Of a DNA stretch of 64,000 nt, positions 35,873-49,400 are shown in pieces. The number at the start of each line of letters is the position of its first letter. The stretch's first letter is position 1. Both the position numbers and the translations under genes were made by a program. Under the pieces are notes generated by a model. The model had not been told where the DNA came from, did no database searches, and saw only the letters and a list, made by a program, of their open reading frames with translations. Source of the DNA: Anaeramoeba flamelloides (Eukaryota > Metamonada > Anaeramoebidae); the NCBI GenBank assembly GCA_027625915.1, contig JANTQA010000036.1, positions 5,849,001 to 5,913,000 of the forward strand. Reading direction: 5' to 3'.

Positions 35873-38800
35873 TATTTTTTTCTTTTTCTTTTTATTTTTA
35901 TTTTTATTTTGTTTGTTTTTATTGTTGAAAAAAAATAAAAATTATTTTTTTTGTAAAATTTTTTGTTGAACATTCTCTTATAATTATGAATTTTTTTGTT
36001 TTTTTCAAGTTGTTTAGATACAATTGTTATAAAAAAAGATGAAAAGTGTTGATTTATTTATTGATTTCGATATTTTTTAATAAAAAGATTCTCGTTTAAA
36101 GAGATTATTTGTTTTATATTTCATATCCTAAAGACAAAATTATCTCTATATATGTCCCTACGACCCAAAAAAAACTAAAAATGGAAAACTGATCAAATAC
36201 TTTCCTAAAATACAATTAAAAAATCTAAATGAAAAAATAAAAATAAATAAATTTTCAATTTAACTTTTTCTTGAAAACATGTTTTGCCAAAAAGATTGAA
36301 TTCACACTTGAAATTATGTATATTTTTCGATACACTCTCTTGTTTTAACTCATTTACAAAAACAAATTCTAAATTCTGGGGAATTTTCTTTTCACAAAAG
36401 GCACTAATTTGGTCTTCAAATGTTTTTTTTATTTTTAAATGGTAAAAATAACAAAAAGTTCAACTAAAAAGATAAACTCTCTGAAAAGCCATTCTAATTT
36501 AATATATTAGCTTATTCTTTGATTTCAAGCTTTTCTCAACCCCAATTTTTCAAAAAAAAATAAAAAATTGCACACTAATTTCAAAAAATATTTTCGATAT
36601 TCAAAAGTTGAGAGTGTTTCTATTCTAAAAAAAATTATCACAGTGGTTAATGGAATTAAGTTATGAACTTGGATTTTTCGAAAAATATTAATCAGAAAAA
36701 AATAGTGCTTAATTTTATTAAGGACATATAACATATTTTTTCTCTTTATTTTTAATTTCAATTTGAAATAGGAACTTTTGAAAAAATAAATTCAAGAAAA
36801 AAGTCTATATTGTTTTTGAGTTGGGTGGTTTCCTTTTATTGATTAAAAAAATTGAAGGGGGGGGGGGGATATACAACTTCATCTAGATTTTTATCAATTC
36901 ATAAAAAAAAAATCGATTTACAGTAAATACAGTTTTATAAAAATACAATATTTATGATGATAAAAGAATAATTATTTTTAAAAAAAACTCAAATGATTGT
37001 TAATAACATTTATACCAGCTTTTAATGAAAATTGTAAACTTCTATTTACCAAACAATATTGTTTAATTAATTTTTGAATAATTTATCTGAAAAGAAACGA
37101 AAAACAAATTAAAAAAAGTCAAAGTTTATTCTTTTTTCCCTTTTTACTCAATTTTATTGTTTAATGTTTGTAATCAATTCTTAATAACTAAAATTGGATA
37201 TTTATTAGACTATAACAAGAGTAGTGGTACTCTGTGAATGAAAAGAATATGTAGACCAATACGCATTGATTAAAAATTGAACTAAATATTATCAAGAATT
37301 ATTTTTTTTTTTTTTTTTTTTTGAGTTAATCTGGTTTCAAACTCTTGATTACGATAATCTGTTGTTACTGATGAAATGATCTTTTCAGTAACAATTCAGA
37401 AAAAAAAAAAAAAAACATAATTTACTTTGTTTTGGAACCGTATTCTCTACTTGGTCCGCTTTACTTTTGAGAAGGATCTTGGTTGAATTTTAAAAAGAAA
37501 AAAAAAAAACACAAAATTCTCTTCTCAGTTTCTTTTATTATCAGATCTTCTCAGTTTTGATAATCATTATTATCCTTTAACTTGAGCTCATTCTTTTAAA
37601 TAAAACTTATAAAGTTCACACTTAAGGCATCTATGATAAAATAGAATCTCAAAAGTTCCAGAAAACAATAAGATTTTCTTTTTAACTGAGATATATTCTT
37701 TTTGGAATTCTATTTTTGATTTTTGTCCTCAAGATTTTGTTTCAAATAAAACACATGTTATTGTTCAATTCTGTGTTTAATGGCAATTTCTGAAGTAATC
37801 TGAAGCATTTTCAATCACAATTTTCTTGTAAAAATAGTCATTGTATTACAATTTACTTGAATTACAGTTATTTTTTGCCAAGCTCAATTTCTATTATGGG
37901 ATAAAGAATAATCAATGTGTTAATTTCAAGCAGTTTCTCTCAAAAAATTTATTTTTGAATGTTGAAAAATAAGGATCTAATTGTTATTCATTATAGGATA
38001 TTCTAATATTGTTTATTCATGAACAAACCGAATTGAATTAAAACAAAAAGGTGCTTTGATTCCACCCACTCAAATCAAATAATGATTTATAAAAGTCATT
38101 TAGGAATTTAAAAAAAATACTGTAATTTTCCAATTAACAAATGAAAATTTTTAATTTCAAATTTCTAAATATTTTGATAATTATCAACGAAAAAAAAACT
38201 CACAATTCTTTTAAAAGCAAATATAAAATGGATATTTTATTAGATTTAATTTTGCTTACTTATTGAACTTTGAGATAAAATGTTGATTAGAGTAATTTAT
38301 TTTTAAAAAATAAATCAATATATTTAAGAACGTTGCAAAATCAACAGTTTTCGAACGGAAAATTCTTACTGGTATTTGAATTAAAAACGGGAAAAATTTT
38401 CACTTCATTTTCAATTTCCTTTTTAAAGTAGAAATCGAAACCACAAACCCCAATCTACTTCTTTGCGAACTCAATTTATAAAAGAAAAATATGGTAACTG
38501 AAGTGAAAAAATTTTCCAATTAATAATTCAAATAGCAGTATTATATTATCCTGTGATCAATTTGTGTTTTGATTTGCATTATCTATGAATAATTTTGAAA
38601 CTAAATTTCATTAAGAGTATTGTTTATAACAAATTTTAAAAAATTTATAACAAATATTGCAAATTGTGTCCTTTCCAAAAACCAAGCATCTCAATAAATC
38701 AAAGAAAAACAAAAGTTTACTCTATTTAAGGAAGTAGGATCATTTAACCATTTTGAAAAATTTTAATTGTGTGAGCCTTACTGAAAAAAGATTTTTTTTT

Positions 38801-39753
38801 TAATGCAAAAATACATTGAAACTTTTGTATCAAAAATACCATACAACCACTCTATTTGTAAAAACGAACCCAAAGTAAATCAGAGTTGAATCTTTCAATT
38901 TTTCAATTTTTTTGAACATATTTTTTTTTATAAAATTTTTGGTTTTAAAAAATTGTGTTTTGAAGAAAGAAATGTGTTTATATGGATGACTGAAATTAAT
39001 CCAACGAATAAACTAATAAAAATAGACCTGAGAAAGGTGTGTTTTTTAAACAAATCATTTCTTTTTTTCTACTAGACAAGAAAGATCACCTATCCAAATA
39101 AACTTGTCAAAATCAAAAATGATTGAAAAAAAAATTAATTCAGCCAAAGTATATTTACGAAGATTTTTTTTCTTTTTCTTTTTCTTCTCAATTTTTAGGA
39201 ATAAACAAGTCATTACCTTGAATTTCTCGCCCCATTCATATTTAATATTAATTTACAAACCATTTTTTACTAGTTTTGTTTTCAAAATTCTTTTTTTGAA
39301 GAAATTTGTATCAAACAAAATAAGTAAAAAGAAATAAATTTGAAAGATTAAAGGAAAAGGATTGGATTCTCGAAATCAAAAAACCAATTAGAAAACTTTC
39401 AACCCAAGAAAAGAAAAAATGAGATAAAATTTAAATCAGAATTCAGAATTATTTGGGTTTTTCTTGAATTTAATCGAAAATAAATCGTTTTGAAAATCAA
39501 ACGAATTTGTTCAATAAATCTTCATTTCTGAAGAAGTTTTTAAAAAATATCCAATTTTATGAGCCAAATCGGGAATTAGATGTATTAAATGAAAATTTGA
39601 ATTAAAATTGATTTTTGGAAAATAAACAAAAAAAATGTAAAATCAAAAAAAAAATGATTAATTTCTTTTATTGAAGAATTTTACGATTTTTTTTTGTGTG
39701 TATAAAGTAATTGTCTATTTTGTGAAAGTGATCTTGTTGTTTGTTAATTATGC

Positions 39754-39784
<31 letters not shown>

Positions 39785-39847
39785 TTTTTCAAAAAAGAAA
39801 AAGAAAAAGAAAAAAAAGTTAGTTAAAAAAATTGAAATACCTAAAAC
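35873..39847. other. AT-rich spacer with one MITE and a G-run
   Basis: No gene is supported over about 4 kb. It holds MITE A1 (38369-38538), a rare run of about twelve G (36857-36868) and several T or A runs. The frame at 36525-36761 is a low-complexity translation. Confidence 0.5.
38369..38538. mobile_element. MITE family A copy 1 (TA-flanked)
   Basis: 170 bp from CTGGTATTTGAATTAAAAAC to the inverse end AATTCAAATAGCAG, TA on both sides (38367-38368, 38539-38540). It is homologous to 59738-59906, including the internal CCAAT/CACTACTTCTTTG...AACTC block. Confidence 0.82.
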
Positions 39848-40925
39848 TTATTTCTTTTTAGATTTAGCTTGTTCGTGCTTTTTGATTCTTTGTTTCCTGT
39901 CTTCATTTGGATCTGGTCTAATACCTCTATTTTTAGGAAGAGAGATCATTGGTCTATTTTTCCTTCCAATGACAAAGACATTTGATAATCTTGTAGCAAA
40001 GGAGTGTCCCTTTTCATCTTTGATATGAATGATGTCATAAGAACCAGCATGTAATTCCTTTTTGGTGATGATCCCAATTCTTCCTGTATTTCTACCTCCT
40101 GTGATCATGACAACATTACCAACTGCAAATTTGATAAAGCCGACAATTTTGTTTTCTTTGATATCAAATTTGATTGTATCATTTACTTTGATTAAAGGAT
40201 CTGGATATCTGAAGGTTCTTCCGTCGTGGGTGACGATAAATGGAATTCTTTTCATCCCAATTTGTGATTTTTTGACTTTACATAATTTAAAGTTGGATTC
40301 TTTTTGTGTGATTTTATGTGCGACAAATCTTCCTTTTTCGTCATAGAGGATTCTGAAGTTTTCATTGGTTCGATCAATTGAAATAACATCTTTGAAGTTT
40401 TTGAAATTTTGTTTTTTTTTTGTGTTAATTGTTTTTGAAAAGATTTGATGGTTAGTCTTTGGAATAAAATTAAAAAAAAAAAATTAAAAAGGAAATATTT
40501 TGTACCCATAAAACCAGTTGGATAGGTGTTGTCAGTTCTAACTTTTCCGTCAACTTTGACAACCCTTTGCATAAGGATCAAAGTAACTTCTTTTCCTGTT
40601 AAAGCATATTTCAATTTGTTTCTGAGTAAAAGTGTCAATGGAAGACATTCTCTTAATTTGTGTGGACCAGTAGATGGTCTTGGTGCCTTTTTTTTTTTTT
40701 TTTTTTTTTTTTGAAAAAAGCAAAAATGATTGGTTTTTTTTGTGAGTGAAACAAACGAATAAAAAAGTTTTTTTTATTGTTTTTTTTCTTTCTTGAAAAA
40801 TAAAAAAAGAAAAAGTATCTTTTAAATTGAATTTATAAACTTACCCATGTGCCACCTAATTTGTCTAACATCCAATTTTTTGGAGTGTTTAATCTTTTTA
40901 AATGTTTTCTTGGACCTCTAGTCAT
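39848..40925 (-). CDS. RPS4: 40S ribosomal protein S4 (eS4), 3 exons
   Basis: Exons (minus strand) 40925-40845, 40686-40506 and 40389-39848 join in frame (introns 158 and 116 bp, GT...AG; phases 0 and 1) to give 267 residues, close to the ~263 of animal RPS4. The order is conserved throughout. [20 protein letters not shown] begins the chain; [25 protein letters not shown] and [10 protein letters not shown] cover the S4 RNA-binding part; DVISID spans the second junction. The central/KOW part has [32 protein letters not shown] and [12 protein letters not shown]. The basic tail ends HEQAKSKKK. It is a component of the small cytosolic ribosomal subunit. The first intron ends in a long T-tract on the sense strand's complement (A-run before the acceptor AG). 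A frame that reads through the second intron is not real coding. Confidence 0.97.
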
Positions 40926-43189
40926 TCTTTAGAATAAAAAATTTTGGAAATTGAAAAAAAATGATATTTCAACTAATAAAATATTCAGTTTCAACAAACA
41001 TCAAATGCTAACTTATTTCTGGGAAGCCCTACAATATTCGTGTTTTATTTATTGTGATTCATTTCTCTATTATTTACAGTTTTATCATTTTAGAATCTTT
41101 TTGATGAGATAAAGATATTTGATACTATTCGACAACGATTGTATTATGTTTGAATCTAAAATATCTTACAACTCTGCTTTTTACTCATGTAATTGGAAAC
41201 AATTGTTATATCTTCATCAATGTTTTTTTTTTGAAACTACCACCGACAAGAAAAAAATAAATTCTGAAAATTAAAGTTAGCCAAAATAACACATCGGATT
41301 TTATAAATTATTTTTAGATCTTTTATTAATTATTTTTTCAAAGTTTTGATAATTTTATATAATTAAGAAAAGATAGCTATGAAACTCTTTAAGATTTGAA
41401 TACTCCCCTTTTTTAAAATTATAGTAATTTTGAAAAAAATACCTATTTTTGGTGTATTTTTTTTTGAAATTATTTACAATGAATGAATTTTTGATTCGAA
41501 ATTAAGTAAGAAACAATAATAAATGTTAAAACGATTTGAAGAAAAAAAAATCGGAATATATATTAAAACTCAACACGAAAAAAAAATAAAATGATAAAAA
41601 ATATTAAAAAAAAATAGAAAACAAATTGTTTTTTCAATTTAATTGAACAATATCTTTTGATAGAAATATTTGTTTTTATTTTAAAATTTAAAAATATGAT
41701 TCTCTTTAGATCATTTTAAAAAATAAATCAATAATCTCTCCACTAATTCAAATAAAAATTTAAAAAAATTTAAATTAAAAATAAAAAAATATTATTCAAA
41801 ATTTTCATTTTTATTTTTATTTATAATTCCCATTAATATCTATAAAAGTTGTATGCCCTTTTCAAAATTATAATGTATAATAATGTTTATTAAATGAGTA
41901 TATTTTAAAAATACAGATAAATTCTAATAAATTTCAAAAAAATTTTAGTTCAATTTCCATTTTTATAAATCTTCGAACTATTTCTTATCAAACAATCCAG
42001 GACAAAGAATATTTTGAAGAACAACTAATTTTAGAGACTTTGTGAACACTTGACCCCATAAAATGTTTTATTCAAAGTTGAACATAATAATTTCAAAAAT
42101 GAAAATCAAGTAAAAATTTTCTACCATTTATTAGAATTTATCTTTACTAAATTTAAAAATTTTTTTTTTTGAAAAAATTTAGCAAGTTATGTAGTATTTG
42201 AATTTTAAATGGGAAAGAAAATTTACATCTTTTTTCAGATTTTTCCTAAATTAATCGAGTTTTTTAACCCCAAAATTTGAAAAATATTAAGTTCATTTTC
42301 CCAAGTTTAGTATAATCTATAATTTCTTAAAACCATAACTTTCCAAATAAATCTGTTGAAATCAATCGAGAAAAAAAAAATCGATAAAATCCTCTTTTAG
42401 AAGATTTTTTTTTCTTTATCTTCACAAATTGGATGAATCCATACAATATATAACCTTAAAAACTACACACCATTCTTATTTATTATTATTTCATTATTTA
42501 AAAAAAAAATTATTTACAAATTTGCTTTCAAGATTCTTTTTTCAAATATTTTTATCAAAACTTAAAAAAAGAAATAATTTTTTTTAAAGATAAAATAATT
42601 GGATTGAATTTAGGAATTAAAAAAAAGTTACATATGATTCGATCTTAAGAAATAGAGAAATTGAGAAAAAATTGAAACTATGAATTCAGAATTATTTTGA
42701 GTTTTCAATTTAATCGAAAATAAATAATTAATAAAATAAAACAAATCCAATCTATCTTTATTTCTGAAGATGAATTCAAAAAAAAATCATATTTTCTTAA
42801 CCAAACTAGAAAAATATAGCGAAATAAAATATGGATTTTTAAAGTTATTTTTGGATATTCCTACGAAATATTAAGTAATTTATTTATCAAAAATTTACAA
42901 TAAATAGAAATTGTATTTATTATGAAAATTAAAATAAAGTCAAGAAGTAAGTAATTGTGTCAAATTTTATAGATAAAACCAATAAACAAATGAAATGTTC
43001 TTTATTATTTCTTTATCATTTTTATTTATTTTTTTGATTTCCCTTTGTTAATAAGTATGTAAATATATTATGCTAGGGTATATTCAACTCTTGTATTTAT
43101 TAAAATATTAAAACATTTATTAAGGGCGGAGTCATTATGGTGAAATTATTTTTTCTGAAATGGAATAAAACTTTTTAGTAATTTTTATG
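40926..43189. other. AT-rich spacer with a diverged G-family copy
   Basis: No supported gene. 41916-42145 has the ends (CAGATAAATTCTAATA... ATTAGAATTTATC) and internal order of family G but is heavily diverged. Confidence 0.45.
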
Positions 43190-43825
43190 AGTACCTAACA
43201 CCAATCAAAAATCAACCAAACTTTGATGTACAATCGATCTCCAAAAATCAAGAACTAAAGATTAGGACATTTTTAGAAAAAAGTGCCAAAGAGCGACACT
43301 CAATTTTCAATTAGAATGGCTGTGAATTACAATTTCGAAAACAACTATGCCAGTCTTGAAGTGTCGCTCTTTGGCGCTTTTGGAGATCTCGGTGACATTT
43401 TTTTTTCTTTTTTTTTCATTTTTCAAATGAGTTCTTTTTTATCTCAAGAATGTTACAAAATCCTTACTTGGTCAACTTTAGAGAGTTACAAAATAACCAC
43501 AAATCAGATTAAATCGAATTATATTGATTGAGAACTTCAAGAAAGCAATTTGTTTTAAATTTAAGAAATTTCACCATTTGTTAATAGAAAATGAGAAAAG
43601 ATGAATTTTTTTTTTAAATTTTGATTTTTTGATATTGAGACTTCTTTTAAACTTATTTTTCTTCTTTGAATTTTTTGTCAAATGAAGATCCAATGAAATT
43701 TTTTTTTTGTTATTAGAATTTTGTCAACCAAAAGAAGTGCTATTTCACAATACCCTTTTTAGTCTCAGGTCACCCCCCTGAGTATGAAGTATAGTCACGG
43801 TAAATGACTAAACCCTTAAAGAAAT
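43190..43825. repeat. Dispersed repeat family L copy 2 with a GC-rich hairpin
   Basis: Homologous to 27880-28715. In this copy, 43279-43300 and 43360-43381 form a 22-bp inverted repeat with one mismatch (GTGCCAAAGAGCGACACT on the left arm), much more GC-rich than the surroundings, enclosing a ~59-bp loop. The equivalent arms in copy 1 are degraded. The 82-residue frame crossing the hairpin has no recognisable domain. Confidence 0.65.
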
Positions 43826-44190
43826 GATTTGGATTATCCTTTTACACATAAACTCCGATAGTTAAAATTTATACAATAGACTTACCACCGTAAAAAAAAA
43901 AAAAATTATCAAATTTTCTTATTTTAATTTGGATAATTAATAAAAAAAAGAGAATTACAATTATCCAACAATTTAAACTGACTCAGTAAGAATTTGCAAA
44001 AAATTCACAAATTTAAAAAAAAAAACATATGTAACATTTATAACAATTAGCATTTATTAATTCATGATTACTGGGGTTTAAAATTCCTTAGAACTAATTT
44101 AAAGTTTTGAGTCGGGTTTATTTTATTGTTTTCTCCTCTGATGAATATTTATTAACTTCCTGAAGCCACAAAAAAAAAAAAAAAAACTAT

Positions 44191-45378
44191 CTTTTTTTTT
44201 TTTTTTTATTTTGAAGGGAGGAAACTAGTTTCCTCTTACAACCCTAATTTCTAAATTTTTGTTTAGAAATATCAATAAATAGTCATAATTTTCTTTATCA
44301 TTAACTATTGATAAAATAAATAATGAGTCCTTATTTCGAATAATATCAAGAATATTATTCTTTAATTGTTTATTATTTTTATTTATTTGAATTAATTCCT
44401 TAATCCAAATTTTTCGATTTTTTCCATAGAATGGGCAGTCCCATAAAAAATGATAGATATCTTATATTATTTCCTGATTAGAATGATTTTTACATAAGTT
44501 GCAGAATTTTGTTTTTAATTTATTTTTATCATAGACATAAGAATATCTGTTTAGATAATTTGTGAAATTTCTTAATTTTAAAATGGAAGTTGAGCCTATC
44601 CATTTTTAAATATTTTTTGTTGTTTGTTGATATTGTTATTGTAATTAATAATTTTTAAATATTCTTGACGTTTCCACCCAGAGCTATTTATAATTAACTT
44701 TTGTCTAAAATTATTTAGGTCTACATTCTATAATTTTAAATTTCCTATTTCCCAATTAATATTTTCATCTTTTTTCTTGAAAAATATTAATTTTTGTGAA
44801 ATGTGATCAAACCCAAGTATTTCTAATTTTTTTTTGAGTTTATATCTTCTTTTGTAAATTGAAATTCTGGCTTGGTCAAGTTTAGCTTCAGTTTTATAAA
44901 TTATTCTTGGAGAGTGTGGATTTATTTTTAAAAATTTTGTTACTTTTTTATTTATCCAAAAATAAATGACCTTGAAATTTTTTTAAAGTCATTTAAAAAT
45001 AACTATCCATAAAATAATTGACTAATACATATCGATTTAAACATTTGTAATTTTACTCCATTGGCTAATTGTTGTTGGCTAAAAATCATCTTGATTTTTT
45101 TAAAATTTACTTTACTTTTTTAAAGTTTTATTTTAAATGTTTCTCTTTTTCAAGCCAAATTCCTATATATTTTATTTCCGATAAAGTTTTTGACTTTAGT
45201 ATTTTATCAGTATTTGGATTCATTCCAAATTCTTGAATAATTTTAAAGATTATAATTAATTTTTTGTCAATTTTTGAAATTGGCCCTTCCATTATTAAAA
45301 TCAAATCATCTGCAAACATCTGAACATGTTTTACAAGGTGTTTAATTTTTTCAATTAAAAAATGAAAAAAACCATCTT
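44191..45378 (-). mobile_element. 5'-truncated LINE (non-LTR retrotransposon) fragment
   Basis: Minus-strand reverse-transcriptase remains: FLIEKIKHLVKHVQMFADDL holds the FADD active-site box (about 45300-45355), followed by FGMNPNTDKI and YIGIWLEKEKHLK. Farther on is SSGWKRQEYLKIIN. Near the 3' end is a C-x2-C...H-x4-C zinc-knuckle-like motif (CNLCKNHSN, then HFLWDCPFYG) and RNKDSLFILSIVNDKENYDY. It ends in an A-tract (T-run at about 44191-44207 on the plus strand). Stops and shifts are scattered, so it is dead. It is homologous to the LINE at 55690-58695. The 5' truncation just before the FADD box with an A-tail is typical of LINE insertion. Confidence 0.88.
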
Positions 45379-46468
45379 TTTAATTATAAAGAATAAATAT
45401 TTGAACAAATTAAAGAAATATTACAGTTATCAAATAATTCTTTTCAAAAAATTGCTTATTTATTGTTTTTACTCAAATATTTTGAGTTTATTTTCAGCTT
45501 GTAATCTAAATAAACCCTGAAAAAAATCAAAAAAGATAACTCAGATGAAAATTTATCCCACTAGAAATACTAAACTTTGTTTCAGTCAAAGTTCCCAAGA
45601 TTTTTTTCAAATATCAATTTTTATTTTTAATTAACCTTGGAAGAACAAATAAGAAATATTTTGAATAAAACCCATCAAATAATAGTTGATATACTGATAA
45701 ATTCAAGTGAATAAATATAAAATATTTTCTTAAAAATTGTAAAACCAAAATTCTTAACGATAACACACATATAAAAAAAACAAGAATGCTCGTTTTGATC
45801 GTAAATTGAAGATCCAAATAAAATCCCAAGAGAAATCAATGTAATTTCTCTACAATAGTTTTCACCATTTCAGTAAGATTAGAATAACACGCTTTTATCT
45901 ATTGAATATCGATCTTACAAAAAAAAAAATAATTTTCAAATGATTTGAAGTTTTAAAAAAAAGTCATCAAAAAATCAAAAAAAAAAACAAAGAATAGGAG
46001 GAGAAAAAATGATTTGAATTTTGGTAATTTTGAGATTAAATTTTTTTCTTCTAATATCCATTCAAACCCTTTAAAATACATCCAATTCACTAATTACAAC
46101 TGTGACCCCTTTGACTTGAAAATTGTTTATTTAATCTAAAAGAAATGAAAAAAATTGTTGTTTGATTTCAACTATTTCTTATAAGAAAAACTGAGATAAA
46201 AAATTATATTTGTGTACTAATCCATCAAAAAAAATTTCATATCATTTCCAAAAACATTTCAATGGAAATACATCAATTATTTTAAACACTGCAATATTAA
46301 ATAACATATTGATTCTTTTGAGACAATTAAAAAAAATAAACATAATTCAAATAAAAATTCAAGGTAAATAAGATTATTTTTATTTTAAAAGATGATCTTG
46401 CAAAAAAAAACAAATTGTTTCAAATAAAATTAAAAAAAAAAAACTAAAAAAATAAAATAATAGAAATT
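45379..46468. other. AT-rich spacer; homologue of the 18080-18400 repeat
   Basis: 45610-45860 resembles 18080-18400 (minus-strand hydrophobic frames). The rest shows no gene. The last ~300 bp are 3' flank of the RasGEF gene. Confidence 0.45.
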
Positions 46469-49400
46469 TTAAATTATTTCAGATCTTTTTGAATTTCTCG
46501 GTTCTCTTTCTAAACTCTTGTTATAGAGTTCTTTTTTATCGTGGCTACCGATTTCAAAGAATAGTTTTTGTATTTGATAAATTGGATAAAAGTTATAGTG
46601 TTTTATTTTACAAACTTCGATCTGAGAAATAACATTATAAATTAATTTTAATTTGGAAAAATTTATTAACCCGTCAACTTTATCTGGATGGCCATCAAAA
46701 ATAAAAGTGAGATCTGTTAAATACATTCCAATATGTGGCAAACAGGGCTTTGGTGCATTTTTAATAACTTCTTTAAGTGTGGAATAATTTTGTAAGCTAT
46801 CTGTTAATTCTAATAACCTTTCAAAAATTTGTTGGGATTGATTCGATAATTCTGAATGTGTGAATTTTAATCTGTTAACTGACGATTGTCTCAACCCAGC
46901 AATTGTCATCATTATTCCATCATAATTGTTAATTTTTTGAAAATATTCTCCCATTTTCAAAAATTTCGTCAATTGCTTAACTCGATTTTTAAGCTTGAGT
47001 GGATTGATAATTTGGTTGGTAATTTCAAATGATATTCGATTAAAAGAAGAAATCATCGTTAATATGTTTTTTGCTTTATGCTTTAACCTTTCCTTTGACC
47101 ATGCCTGGGTTACCAATTCTGAACTCTAAGCCATAGTTGTTTATATTAAAAGAATTCAAATTTAAAAAAAAAAAAAATTTATGAAATAAATTAATAATAT
47201 AATTCTTAGAAATAATGTTCAAAATATTGAAATAACGAAAATTTCAAACAATAAAAAAAAAAAAAAATCTATTTACTCGGCATTTTTTAAAAATTGAAAA
47301 TCTAATTAACGTCAATTGCCTTGCGTATTCTATTGCATCAACTTGTGATAATTCCAATTTTGGTGAAAAAAGATTTTTTGGCATTATTGGATCTGGTGGT
47401 GTTTCCTTATAAGATCGTATTTCATAATTTGGGTTTTTCGCCTTTTTTGCTAAATCTCGTATTTGTGAAAGGAGCTTTTTCGCTTTATTTTTATTATTAC
47501 TACTTGCCTTCGTTGAAAGAAAATTTTTTATCATTTCAAGCAAGTGTGGGCTTATATCCAAAAAAGATTTATTTAGCCAATCTTGTAAGAATGACAAAAC
47601 ATTTTTTTGAACAATAGTTCTCATTTCATTGAATTTTTCTTCCCCCCCCTTGCTTTTAAATGTTTTTGGTATTGGTGCTTCATACCTTTGAATTAATTTA
47701 AAAAATAATTTTTCTGAAGTGATCCACATTGGATAGGTTTCTATCAGTATATCTCGAAAATACAAATCTATTCGTTTTTTTTTTTTTTAGTTTTTATTTA
47801 TTTTATAGATTAATAAATTAAAAAAAAAAAAATTCAAATGTAAATATAGAAAAAAAAAAAAGAAAGAAAAAATTAAATAAAATTAGAAAAAAAAATCATC
47901 CAAATAGACTCTGGATTTTTTTTTTAAAGTTTACCCCATTAAAATGCCCTTTTATCGATTTATTAAGACTTTAATATCGATTTTAATGGAAATTTCAATT
48001 TTAGGTTCAAAATTCTAATTTCATCTTTTGAGTTTTTTAAAATTTTTTGGGTAAAGTTTTTTTTCTCGAAAATAGTAATCAAAATTGATTCAACAAAAAC
48101 AAATAATCAATTACAAATTGTTTTTTTTTTCTTTTTAAAAGTAAAAATGCAGGTCTCAAAAGCTTTGTATAACAATCAGAAATAGGAATAGATTCTTAAA
48201 AAAAGTCGAGCAATAACGTTGTGTTTTGAATGTCTAACTTGATATTGGACATAAAAATGTGTTTCTCAAAAACAAAAACAATCTACAAAACTAACCAAAT
48301 CTGGAAAACTTCCAAAATTTGATTCAAGAGGAAAAAGTCTGTTAAAAAAGATGGTTATTGAAGAAATAATATATTTTCAAAGGATTGAAAACAAACCCAA
48401 TCCCCTAGAGTCTAATTTTTTCAATGGGGACTAAACTTAAGGGAGTAGCTACGCCATAAGACATGATAAAAATTTGAGAGAGATGAGATAAGAACATTTT
48501 ATTTTAGTGGCGTGTGATCGTAGATTCTCTAAAAATTTTTTTAAAAAAATTATTCGATATTTTTTTTTTAGTAATGCTCAACAATAAAAAAATTGAGATT
48601 ATATTGATAAAATAGTTTTTTTTTATTATTATTTTTTTATTAAAATAAACTTAATTCCATTAATTTGGACACAGTTTAAACAGTTGGAAAAATAACAATA
48701 ACATGATTTACATCTCAATTAGGAATTAATTTTAATTCAACAAAGTATTTCATTTTTTGTCTTTTTTGTTTTTGTTTTCATTTTCAATTTTTCAGTTACT
48801 TAATCTGTTTAGTTAGATCTGAAAATTTTTTATAGATGGTTGATAGAATGGTTAGTGTTGAGGTTCTTCAAAAATTGAAAAATCCACATACAACCGGTGC
48901 ATGGTATCTTATCATTTGATCGATCAACCATTGTTGGTGTAATTTTAACAAATCTAACAATATATTTTTTGACAAACTCTTTCATTTCAGCTCGTTTCCT
49001 TATTTTGGATAGACGTGTTTTGATTTTTTATTTTATATTGTTTTCTTATATTTGGATGAAAATGATTACTTTAAAAACCATTAATACTATGTTATTTAAA
49101 TATGGTTTTATATTACCCTAGGGAAAATATAATAAATTGAGTTTTTGTTTTCCTATTTTTAATTTTCTGATGTGTCAAAATTTTTGGAATGGGGTTTAGT
49201 TTTTTTTTTTGGAGAAGATAATTTCAGATTCTTTGAATAACACTTGTAGCTATTTTGTGGTTTAAACGTTGATAACATATAATCATATTCACTTCTCCAA
49301 TTCCACTAAACCCAACGATTTAAAATCCTAACAAGTAATAATTTGAGATAATTATTCTAATTTTTGGAATCCTTCTAGCTATTTAAGTCCCATTTATGTT

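Noticed and set aside
37358-37400. Small hairpin GTTACTGA...TCAGTAAC
   Set aside because: Stem of about 12 bp with no second copy or context; within what chance allows in 64 kb.
40252-40638. 128-residue minus-strand frame over RPS4
   Set aside because: It reads through the second intron; the conserved RPS4 sequence requires splicing from 40506 to 40389.
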